From Thermoleophilaceae bacterium (GTDB taxonomy: Bacteria > Actinomycetota > Thermoleophilia > Solirubrobacterales > Thermoleophilaceae), in the NCBI GenBank assembly GCA_019683805.1, contig JADGHQ010000012.1, forward strand, positions 1 to 47,546: a stretch of DNA of 47,546 bases, in the 5' to 3' direction. A program made the translations under genes and the position numbers. The notes beneath the pieces are model-generated. The model was not told the DNA's origin. It made no database searches and worked only from the letters and a program-made list of their open reading frames with translations. Below are positions 40,466 to 47,546 of this stretch, piece after piece (the stretch's first letter is position 1; each line of letters starts with the position of its first letter).

Positions 40466-43400
40466 ATGGCCGAGGCTGCGCTCGCATCGTTCACCCCGCA
40501 GGTTCGCGAGTGGTTCCTGCGCGCCTTCCAGCAGCCGACCGAGGCGCAGGCCCAGGCGTGGCCGCCGATCGCCCGTGGGGAGAACGTGCTGCTGTCCGCC
40601 CCGACGGGGTCCGGCAAGACCCTCGCGGCGTTCCTCTGGGGCCTCGACCGCCTCGTCGCCGAGCCGCTGCCGGAGGGCGAGCGCCGCACGCGGCTCGTGT
40701 ACGTCTCGCCGCTCAAGGCGCTCTCCTACGACATCGAGCGCAACCTGCGCGCGCCGCTCAAGGGCATCGGCGGCGATGTCACGGTCGGGCTGCGCACCGG
40801 CGACACGCCGCAGCGCGAGCGCCAGGCGATGTCGCGCAAGCCGCCCGACATCCTGATCACCACGCCCGAGTCGCTCTACCTGATCCTCACCTCGAGCGCG
40901 CGCGAGATGCTGCGCGACGTCGAGTGGGCGATCGTCGACGAGATCCACGCGGTGGCCCACACCAAGCGCGGCGCCCATCTCGCCCTCACGCTCGAGCGCC
41001 TGGAGCACCTTGCCGGGCGCCCCATCCAGCGGATCGGCCTCTCCGCCACCCAGCGCCCGCTCGAGGAGGTGGGCCGCTTCCTCGTCGGCGCGGGGCGCGA
41101 CTGCACGATCGTCGACGCGGGCATGCGCAAGGGGCTCGACCTCGAGATCTGCGTGCCGGTCGACGACATGCGCGAGCCGGACTCCGACGGCTCGGAGCTG
41201 GAGGACATCGCGGGCGGCGGGGCGACGCGCCGCTCGATCTGGCCCGCGATCTACCCCGAGCTGCTCGAGCTCGTACGCTCGCACCGCTCGACGATCGTCT
41301 TCGTGAACAACCGCCGCGGCGCGGAGCGGCTCGCCGCGCGGCTCAACGAGCTGGCGGGCGAGGAGGGGCAGCCGGCCGAGATCGCCCGCGCCCACCACGG
41401 CTCGCTCGCGCGCGAGGAGCGCCGCGTGGTCGAGGAGATGCTGAAGTCGGGCGAGCTGCCCTGCCTCGTAGCCACCTCCTCGCTCGAGCTCGGCATCGAC
41501 ATGGGCGCGGTCGACCTCGTGCTCCAGGTCGAGTCCCCGAAGTCGGTGAGCCGCGGGCTGCAGCGCATCGGCCGCGCGGGCCACAACGTCGGCGAGGTCT
41601 CGAAGGGCCGCATCTTCCCGAAGTTCCGCGCCGACCTGCTCGAGTCCACGGTGGTCGCACGGCGGATGCGGGAGGGCCTGATCGAGGAGACGGTCGTGCC
41701 GCGCAACCCGCTCGACGTGCTCGCCCAGCAGATCGTTGCGATGGTCGCGGCGGGCGACGAGTGGCGGGTGCCGGAGCTGCACGAGCTGGTGCGCCGCGCC
41801 CATCCCTACTCCGACCTCTCCCGCGAGCTGCTCGACAGCGTGCTCGACATGCTCGACGGGCGCTACCCGTCCGACGAGTTCGCGGAGCTGCGGCCGCGGA
41901 TCGTGTGGGACCGCGTGGACGACGTGATCCGCGCGCGCAAGGGCGCCCGCCAGCTCGCAGTGACGAACGCGGGCACGATCCCCGACCGCGGGCTGTTCGG
42001 CGTGCACCTCCCGGACGGCCGGCGGGTCGGCGAGCTCGACGAGGAGATGGTCTACGAGGCGCGGCCCGGGCAGACCTTCATGCTCGGCGCCTCGACGTGG
42101 CGGATCGAGGAGATCACGCGCGACAGGGTGATCGTGACGCCCGCGCCCGGCGTCCCGGGGGCGGTGCCGTTCTGGCGCGGCGACGGCGTCGGCCGGCCCG
42201 CCGAGCTCGGCCGCGCGATCGGCGAGTTCTCGCGCTGGGCGGTCGACCAGGAGCCGGAGCGGCTCGCGGCCGAGTACGACCTCGACGAGCGTGCGGCGAG
42301 GAACCTCGTCGCCTTCCTGCGCGAGCAGCGCGAGGCGACGCGCGTCGTGCCCTCCGACCGGACGATCGTCGTCGAGCGCTTCCGCGACGAGATCGGCGAC
42401 TGGCGCCTGTGCGTGCTCTCGCCCTACGGCGGCCGGGTGCACGCCGCCTGGGGCCTGGCGCTGTCGGCGCGGATCCGCGACCGGTTCGGCCTCGAGGCCG
42501 ACGCGATCTGGTCGGACGACGGCATCGTCGTGCACCTCCCCGACGCCGACGAGCCGCCCGGCTCGGAGCTCGTGATGGTCGAGCCCGACGAGGTCGAGGA
42601 GCTCGTCGTGCGCGAGCTCGGCTCCTCGGCGCTGTTCGGCGCGCGCTTCCGCGAGAACGCCGCTCGCTCGCTGCTGCTCCCGCGCGCCTACCCGGGCCGG
42701 CGTACGCCGCTGTGGCAGCAGCGGCTCAAGGCGCAGTCGCTGCTCGAGGTGGCCAAGCGCTACGGGCGCTTCCCGGTGGTGCTCGAGACCTACCGCGAGT
42801 GCCTGCGTGACGTGCTCGACGTCCCCGGCCTCGTCGACCTGCTCTCGAGGCTGCATCGCCGCGAGCTCTCGCTGGTCGAGGCCGAGACGCAGAGTGCCTC
42901 CCCGTTCGCCTCGTCGCTGCTGTTCGACTACGTCGCCACATACATGTACGAGGGCGACACGCCGAACGCCGAGCGGCGGGCGGCGGCGCTCTCGCTCGAC
43001 CGCGAGCTGTTGCGCGAGCTGCTCGGCCAGGAGGAGCTGCGCGAGCTGATCGACCCGGGCGCGCTCGCGGAGGTCGAGGCGGACCTCCAGCGCGTAAGCG
43101 AGCGCACGCGCGCGGCCGACGCCGACGGGCTGCACGACGTCCTGCGGGCGGTGGGCGACCTCACCCCCGCGGAGGCGCAGGAGCGGGTGCTCGCCGCCGT
43201 CTCGGCGGAGCGTCTGCTCGAGGCGCTCGTCGGCGAGCGGCGGGCCGCGCGGATGCGGATCGGCGGCGAGGAGCGCTACATCGCCGCCGAGGACGCCGGG
43301 CTCTACCGCGACGCGCTCGGCGCCGTGCCCCCCGGCGGCCTGCCGCAGGCCTTCCTAGAGCCGGTCGAAGAGCCGCTCGTGCGGATCGCGCGCCGCTACG

Positions 43401-44860
43401 CGCGCACCCACGGGCCGTTCACCACCGCGGAGATCTCCGCGCGCTACGGCGTCGACTTCGGCCCGGCGCTGCGCGAGCTCGAGCGCGCCGGCGAGCTCGT
43501 GCGGGGCGAGCTGCGCCCGGGGGGCTCGGAGCGCGAGTGGTGCGACCCCGAGGTGCTGCGCCGCCTGCGCCGCGCCTCGCTCGCGTCGCTGCGCAAGGAG
43601 GTCGAGCCCGCGGAGCAGCGCGCGCTCGCCCGCTTCCTGCCGTCCTGGCAGGGCGTCGACGCCTCGCCGCCCGGAGGCGCCGGGGTGGACCGGCTGCGCG
43701 AGGTGCTCGTGCCGCTGCAGGGGCTCGCGCTCACGCCCGAGACCTGGGAGCGCGACGTGCTGCCGCGGCGCGTCGGGGCGTACTCCCAGTCGTGGATGGA
43801 CAGCCTCTGCGCGAGCGGCGAGCTCGTCTGGGTCGGCGCCGGGGCGCTGGGGCGCTCGAGCGGGCGCGTGGCGCTCTACTTCCGCGACGACGCCCCCTGG
43901 CTCGGGCCGCCGCCCAGGCGCGGCGAGGCCCCGTCCGGGCCGCTCCACGACGCGCTGCGCGAGCGGCTTGCGCGCGGCGCCGCGTTCTGGACCGACCTGC
44001 TCGCCGACGTCGCGGAGGTGGACGGGCGCGCGGTCGAGCCGGTCGAGCTCCAGGAGGCGCTCTGGGACCTGGTCTGGGCGGGCGAGGCGACGAACGACGC
44101 GTTCGCTCCGCTGCGCGCCCCGCGGCTGTCGGTGGCGCGCCCCGAGCGCGACCGCGGCCGGCGCTTCGCGCGCAGGCGGCGGCCCGCGGCGCAGCAGGTG
44201 CAGGGGCGCTGGTCGCTGACGGCGCCGCTCTTCCGCGACGCCCCGCCGCACGGCCAGCGCACGCGCGCGCTCGCCGAGCTGCTGCTCGAGCGCTACGGCA
44301 TCGTCACGCGCGAGACGGTCCTGGCCGAGGGCGTCCCGGGCGGCTTCTCCTCCCTGTACGGCGAGCTCTCGAGCCTCGAGACGCTCGGCGTCGCGCGGCG
44401 CGGCTACTTCGTCGAGGGCCTCGGCGGCGCGCAGTTCGCGCTGCCCGCCGCGGTCGAGCGGCTGCGCTCGCTGCGCAGCGACGAGCCGGCCGGCGCGCTC
44501 GTGCTCGCCGCCACCGACCCGGCCAACCCCTACGGCGCCTCGCTCCCCTGGCCGCGCCGCGACGACGGCGACTCTTCGCGCCGCCCGGCGCGCGTGCCCG
44601 GCGCGTACGTCGTCACGCTCGACGCCGAGCCGGTGCTCTACGTGGAGCGCGGCGGCAAGGGGATCGTCACGCTGCGCGAGCCGGGCGAGTGGCTGCGGCC
44701 CGCGCTCGAGGCGCTCGCCGACCACGTCCGCCGCGGCCGGCTCAGGCGCCTCGCGATCGAGCGCGTGGACGGTGAGCCGGTCGCCGGCACCGAGGTCGAG
44801 CAGCTCCTGGTCGAGATCGGCTTCCGCCAGGGGCCGCGGCGGCTCACCCTGACCGCCTAG
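40466..44860 (+). CDS. lhr: Lhr-family ATP-dependent DNA helicase
   Basis: The 1464-residue protein is full-length Lhr. Walker A APTGSGKTL has K51, and the DEAD-like box is VDEIHAVAHTKRGAHL. It then has LSATQRPLEEVGRFLVG, HHGSLAREERR, SLELGIDMGAVDLVLQVESP and QRIGRAGH, with the winged-helix and Lhr-core domains, and about 600 further residues forming the C-terminal region (winged-helix repeats such as RYARTHGPFTTAEISARYGV). Lhr is a 3'-5' helicase linked to DNA damage responses in mycobacteria. A nei-like gene lies nearby, as in mycobacteria where lhr and nei are neighbours. It overlaps the convergent permease by 17 bases. Confidence 0.95.
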   Translation: MAEAALASFTPQVREWFLRAFQQPTEAQAQAWPPIARGENVLLSAPTGSGKTLAAFLWGLDRLVAEPLPEGERRTRLVYVSPLKALSYDIERNLRAPLKGIGGDVTVGLRTGDTPQRERQAMSRKPPDILITTPESLYLILTSSAREMLRDVEWAIVDEIHAVAHTKRGAHLALTLERLEHLAGRPIQRIGLSATQRPLEEVGRFLVGAGRDCTIVDAGMRKGLDLEICVPVDDMREPDSDGSELEDIAGGGATRRSIWPAIYPELLELVRSHRSTIVFVNNRRGAERLAARLNELAGEEGQPAEIARAHHGSLAREERRVVEEMLKSGELPCLVATSSLELGIDMGAVDLVLQVESPKSVSRGLQRIGRAGHNVGEVSKGRIFPKFRADLLESTVVARRMREGLIEETVVPRNPLDVLAQQIVAMVAAGDEWRVPELHELVRRAHPYSDLSRELLDSVLDMLDGRYPSDEFAELRPRIVWDRVDDVIRARKGARQLAVTNAGTIPDRGLFGVHLPDGRRVGELDEEMVYEARPGQTFMLGASTWRIEEITRDRVIVTPAPGVPGAVPFWRGDGVGRPAELGRAIGEFSRWAVDQEPERLAAEYDLDERAARNLVAFLREQREATRVVPSDRTIVVERFRDEIGDWRLCVLSPYGGRVHAAWGLALSARIRDRFGLEADAIWSDDGIVVHLPDADEPPGSELVMVEPDEVEELVVRELGSSALFGARFRENAARSLLLPRAYPGRRTPLWQQRLKAQSLLEVAKRYGRFPVVLETYRECLRDVLDVPGLVDLLSRLHRRELSLVEAETQSASPFASSLLFDYVATYMYEGDTPNAERRAAALSLDRELLRELLGQEELRELIDPGALAEVEADLQRVSERTRAADADGLHDVLRAVGDLTPAEAQERVLAAVSAERLLEALVGERRAARMRIGGEERYIAAEDAGLYRDALGAVPPGGLPQAFLEPVEEPLVRIARRYARTHGPFTTAEISARYGVDFGPALRELERAGELVRGELRPGGSEREWCDPEVLRRLRRASLASLRKEVEPAEQRALARFLPSWQGVDASPPGGAGVDRLREVLVPLQGLALTPETWERDVLPRRVGAYSQSWMDSLCASGELVWVGAGALGRSSGRVALYFRDDAPWLGPPPRRGEAPSGPLHDALRERLARGAAFWTDLLADVAEVDGRAVEPVELQEALWDLVWAGEATNDAFAPLRAPRLSVARPERDRGRRFARRRRPAAQQVQGRWSLTAPLFRDAPPHGQRTRALAELLLERYGIVTRETVLAEGVPGGFSSLYGELSSLETLGVARRGYFVEGLGGAQFALPAAVERLRSLRSDEPAGALVLAATDPANPYGASLPWPRRDDGDSSRRPARVPGAYVVTLDAEPVLYVERGGKGIVTLREPGEWLRPALEALADHVRRGRLRRLAIERVDGEPVAGTEVEQLLVEIGFRQGPRRLTLTA

Positions 44861-45620
44861 GCGTCCAGCGGAAGAACCGCAGCGCCAGCACCGCTCCGAC
44901 CGTCCCCCACGCGGCGATGATCCCGACGTGGCCCCAGGCGATCCCGGGCGCGGCGGTGTGCGGGTTGTACACGTTCAGCATCGACTGCACGAGGTGCCGG
45001 ACGGGAAAGATGTCGGCGATCGTCTGGAACCAGCCCGGCGCGCCCTCGGTCGAGAAGAAGACGCCTGAGATGAAGTAGAGCGGCAGCACGACCGCGTTGC
45101 CGAATGCGGGCGCGGCGTCCTCGGAGGGGATGGCCGCGCTGTACGCGATGCCGAGGCAGCAGAGCGAGGCGGCCGCCACCGCGACCGTCAGGACGAGGCC
45201 CGGCAGCGTGCGCCCCGGCACGTCGATCCCGTACAGCACCCAGCCGAGCGTCAGGAGGACCGCCACCAGGACGAACGCCGTCCCGATCGCCGCCACCACG
45301 CGGCCGGCGATGTAGATGCTCGACGGGAGCGGCGTGCCGCGCATCCGCTTGAGGATCCCGGCCTCCCGCTGCCGGGTCAGCCCCATCGCGAGGTTTAGGA
45401 AGGTCGTCGAGACGATCCCGAGCACCGCGATGCCCGGCACGTAGTAGGCGGAGAGCTCGATGCCGCCGGCCTCGGCCACGCGCGAGTCCTTCGCGGTGCC
45501 GGCGAAGATCACGAGGAAGATGATCGGGAGCAGGATCGAGAAGAAGAGGACCGCCGAGTTGCGCACGAGCAGCTTGCGCTCGTAGGCGACCTGGCGCAGC
45601 AGCAGCGCGGCGGCGCTCAT
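44844..45620 (-). CDS. ABC-2 type transporter permease
   Basis: The ATG at 45620 gives 258 residues with six hydrophobic helices, starting RQVAYERKLLVRNSAVLFFS, then ELSAYYVPGIAVLGIVSTTF, GILKRMRGTPLPSSIYIAGR and PLYFISGVFFSTEGAPGWFQ before the last helix. This is the classic DrrB/ABC-2 layout. It overlaps the ATPase by ATGA. Substrates may be drugs or lipids. The 3' end overlaps lhr by 17 bases. Confidence 0.9.
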   Translation of the reverse strand: MSAAALLLRQVAYERKLLVRNSAVLFFSILLPIIFLVIFAGTAKDSRVAEAGGIELSAYYVPGIAVLGIVSTTFLNLAMGLTRQREAGILKRMRGTPLPSSIYIAGRVVAAIGTAFVLVAVLLTLGWVLYGIDVPGRTLPGLVLTVAVAAASLCCLGIAYSAAIPSEDAAPAFGNAVVLPLYFISGVFFSTEGAPGWFQTIADIFPVRHLVQSMLNVYNPHTAAPGIAWGHVGIIAAWGTVGAVLALRFFRWTPRRSG

Positions 45621-46546
45621 GCCTCGACCGCCTCGCGCTCTGGCTCGGCGGTGAGATCGAGGTAGACGTCCTCGAGCCGCGGCCGCTCGACCTCGAGGCC
45701 GGGCAGGTCGACGCCGCGCTCGAGCGCCCAGCCGGTGAGCGCGTGCAGGTCCGCCACGACCGCATCGCTCGCGATCCGCACCCAACCGTCCCCCTCGACC
45801 GGCCCGCGCCCGAGCCCCGAGGGGAGGTCGGCGGCACGCAGGCCGTCCTGCGCGCGGAAGCGGATCTGGGCCAGGCGCCCGCGCTCGCCCCCGAGCTCGC
45901 TCGGCGGCCCCTCAGCGACGATCCGCCCGCCGACGATGATCGCCACCCGGTCAGCCAGGTGCTGCGCCTCGTCCATGTAGTGGGTCGTGAGGAAGATGCT
46001 CTTCCCCAGCGCGCGCAACCCGGAGATCACCTCCCAGGCGCCTCGCCGCGCCGAGGGGTCGAAGCCGGTCGTGGGCTCGTCGAGGAACACGAGGTCCGGG
46101 TCGCCGATCAGCGCGAGCGCCACGTCCACGCGGCGCTGCTGGCCGCCGGAGAGCCGCCCGACGCGCTCGTCGGCCTTGTCCGTGAGGCCGACCAGGGCAA
46201 TCGTCTCCTCGACCGAGCGCGGGCGCCGGTAGTAGCCGGCGTACAGCTCGAGCACCTCGCGCACCGTCAGCAGCGGCTCGACGCGCATGTCCTGGAGCAC
46301 GAGCCCGATCCGCTCGCGCCACTCGCGCGTGGGGTGGGCCGGGTCGACCCCGAGCACGCTCACCTCGCCCGCGTCGCGCTGGCGGTAGCCCTCGAGGATC
46401 TCGACGGTGGTGGTCTTCCCCGCCCCGTTCGGCCCGAGGAACGCGAACACCTCGCCGGCCGCGACCTCGAGATCGATGTCGCGCACCGCCTCCACCGAGC
46501 CGTACGACTTGCGCAGGCCGCGGACCTTGATCACGGGCTCGCCCAC
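45617..46546 (-). CDS. ABC transporter ATPase, DrrA/daunorubicin-resistance type
   Basis: The 309-residue protein has Walker A LGPNGAGKTT, Q-loop VLQDMRVEP, signature RLSGGQQRRVDVALAL, Walker B LVFLDEPTTGFDPSARR, switch His LTTHYMDEAQHLAD and a C-terminal accessory region with EVERPRLEDVYLDLTA. It drives the permease that follows. GTG start with TAGCAT 8 bases upstream. Confidence 0.93.
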   Translation of the reverse strand: MGEPVIKVRGLRKSYGSVEAVRDIDLEVAAGEVFAFLGPNGAGKTTTVEILEGYRQRDAGEVSVLGVDPAHPTREWRERIGLVLQDMRVEPLLTVREVLELYAGYYRRPRSVEETIALVGLTDKADERVGRLSGGQQRRVDVALALIGDPDLVFLDEPTTGFDPSARRGAWEVISGLRALGKSIFLTTHYMDEAQHLADRVAIIVGGRIVAEGPPSELGGERGRLAQIRFRAQDGLRAADLPSGLGRGPVEGDGWVRIASDAVVADLHALTGWALERGVDLPGLEVERPRLEDVYLDLTAEPEREAVEA

Positions 46547-46554
46547 GCCGGGTC

Positions 46555-46560
46555 ATGCTA
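46555..46560 (-). promoter_or_regulatory. -10 box of the ABC-2 exporter operon
   Basis: TAGCAT on the minus strand, 8 bases before the GTG at 46546. Confidence 0.5.
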
Positions 46561-46609
46561 CTGCGGCGCGGCTCGGCGCAACGGCCCCCTTGCGAGCGAG
46601 GATGCCTCC

Positions 46610-46615
46610 TAAGAT
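46610..46615 (+). promoter_or_regulatory. -10 box of the nei-like gene
   Basis: TAAGAT lies 6 bases before the ATG at 46622, leaderless type. Confidence 0.5.
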
Positions 46616-46621
46616 CGCCCC

Positions 46622-47437
46622 ATGCCGGAGGGTGACACGGTCCACAACGCGGCGCGCAGGGTCGGGGCGGCGCTCGTCGGGAAGGAGATCCTCGCGCTCG
46701 AGACGCCCCAGCCGCGGCACGCGCTCGACCGCTGGCCGCAGCGGCTCGCGGGACGGCGCGTGCGCAGCGTGGAGGCCCGCGGCAAGCACATGCTCGTGCG
46801 CTTCGACTGCGGCCTCACGCTCCACTCGCACCTGCGCATGGGCGGCTCCTGGCGGGTGTTCCGCCTTGGCGAGCGCTGGCGCCGCTCGCCGCGGCGGGCC
46901 TGGCTCGTGATCCGCACCCCCGAGCACGAGGTGGTGCAGTTCGACGGGCCCGTGCTCGAGCTCCTGACCGACGCCCGCGCGCGCAGCGACCCGCGCATCG
47001 CGAGCCTCGGGCCGGACATCGTCGCCGCCGGGGAGTTCGACGAGGTCGCGTTCCTGGGGCGCCTGCGCGAGGACGACCAGACGCGCCCGTTCGGCGACGC
47101 CCTGCTCGACCAGCGGAACGTGGCGGGCATCGGCAACATCTGGAAGTCGGAGGCCTGCTTCATGGCAGGCGTCGACCCCTCGCGTGCGCTGGGCGATGTG
47201 CGCGATGAGGAAGCCCTCGCCGCGGTACGCGCGGCGCGCCCGCTGATGCGGCTCTCAGCCGAGCGCGGCCGGATCGCCACCTGGCGACCGGAGCGGCCGT
47301 CGGCCGCGGCCGCCGGCCGCGACTGGGTCTACGACCGCGCGGGGCGGCCGTGCCGCCGCTGCGGCGCGCCGATCGCCGCGCGGCGCCAGGGCGAGGCCGG
47401 CCGTACGACCTTCTGGTGCCCGAGGTGCCAGTCGTGA
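46622..47437 (+). CDS. nei: Fpg/Nei-family DNA glycosylase (endonuclease VIII-like)
   Basis: The 271-residue protein begins [15 protein letters not shown]; after Met removal P2 and E3 are the catalytic residues. [12 protein letters not shown] and [15 protein letters not shown] fit the beta sandwich. The helix-two-turn-helix has [20 protein letters not shown]. The C-terminal zinc finger has CRRCGAPI and TTFWCPRC. The start DTVH is Nei-like, not Fpg. It removes oxidised bases and cuts the strand. It overlaps the following gene by GTGA. Confidence 0.92.
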   Translation: MPEGDTVHNAARRVGAALVGKEILALETPQPRHALDRWPQRLAGRRVRSVEARGKHMLVRFDCGLTLHSHLRMGGSWRVFRLGERWRRSPRRAWLVIRTPEHEVVQFDGPVLELLTDARARSDPRIASLGPDIVAAGEFDEVAFLGRLREDDQTRPFGDALLDQRNVAGIGNIWKSEACFMAGVDPSRALGDVRDEEALAAVRAARPLMRLSAERGRIATWRPERPSAAAAGRDWVYDRAGRPCRRCGAPIAARRQGEAGRTTFWCPRCQS

Positions 47438-47546
47438 GCCGGGCCCCGCACCTCCCGCCGCTCAAGCGCGTCGGCCACAAGGGCGCCGATCTGGTCGTGC
47501 CCGGCAACACGCTCGAGAGCTTCGAGGCCGCCCTCGCGCACGGCGT
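47434..47546 (+). CDS. glycerophosphodiester phosphodiesterase, N-terminal part (cut by window edge)
   Basis: From the GTG at 47434 the visible 37 residues read [20 protein letters not shown] then AALAHGV. This matches the GDPD start GHRG...PENTLxSFxxA. Here Lys replaces Arg and Gly replaces Glu. The second is a metal ligand in typical GDPD enzymes, so activity may differ. The rest lies beyond the window. It is translationally coupled to the nei-like gene. Confidence 0.75.
   Translation, partial: MSRAPHLPPLKRVGHKGADLVVPGNTLESFEAALAHG

Noticed and set aside
40451-43135. 894-codon minus-strand frame inside lhr
   Set aside because: Antisense shadow; the plus strand carries all helicase motifs.

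Overview
The window is about 47.5 kb of very GC-rich DNA (estimated by eye at just over 70% G+C). It carries about 47 protein genes and one tRNA-Phe (GAA), all packed tightly. There is no rRNA, CRISPR array, insertion sequence or prophage. The gene families point to an actinobacterium: a fused PafBC regulator, a PPOX/F420-type flavin-binding protein, a stand-alone ATP-dependent ligase plus LigD-type polymerase, an Lhr/Nei2 pair, and GTG-rich starts. The style of the NarL-type kinase, the MBL and HAD proteins and the RES toxin suggests the deep-branching class Thermoleophilia (Solirubrobacterales). That placement is inference, because no phylogenetic marker was compared.

Layout. 1-4.5 kb: the end of an unknown gene, an HAD/MBL hydrolase pair on the minus strand, then sucCD (TCA cycle) and a membrane-tethered HTH protein. 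4.6-11.7 kb: an aminotransferase, a membrane protein, a DtxR/MntR-type metal regulator, a split end-joining set (ATP-dependent ligase and LigD-type polymerase, convergent), a macro-domain protein, an FTR1/EfeU iron permease with a palindromic operator at its start, and an HAD-IIB phosphatase. 11.7-17.1 kb: an MrfA-like DUF1998 repair helicase, an M23 peptidase, a DUF3352 lipoprotein, a glyoxalase-like protein and tRNA-Phe. 17.2-25.8 kb: an OmpR/EnvZ-type two-component pair, a secreted protein of unknown function, DUF1269, a K+ channel, an Xre-RES toxin-antitoxin pair, a MarR-MFS operon, a ferritin-like protein and an SDR. 25.8-34.9 kb: a YhaM-like OB/HD nuclease, fused PafBC, a PPOX protein, a dTDP-sugar cluster (rfbA, rfbD, rfbB; no rfbC), an EAL-HDOD protein and a family-5 uracil-DNA glycosylase. 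35-40.4 kb: a minus-strand run of lone receiver, NarL-type kinase, NarL-type regulator, ABC ATPase and FtsX/MacB permease. 40.5-47.5 kb: the giant helicase Lhr, an ABC-2 exporter pair, a Nei/Fpg glycosylase and the start of a glycerophosphodiesterase.

Two themes recur. First, DNA repair is unusually dense: ligase, LigD-type polymerase, MrfA-like helicase, PafBC, UDG family 5, Lhr and Nei. Second, many first genes have a TAnnnT hexamer only 6-9 bases before the start codon and no Shine-Dalgarno sequence. This is the signature of leaderless transcription, and it was used to choose several starts. In at least two cases (EfeU and MarR) the hexamer lies inside a repeat that looks like an operator.
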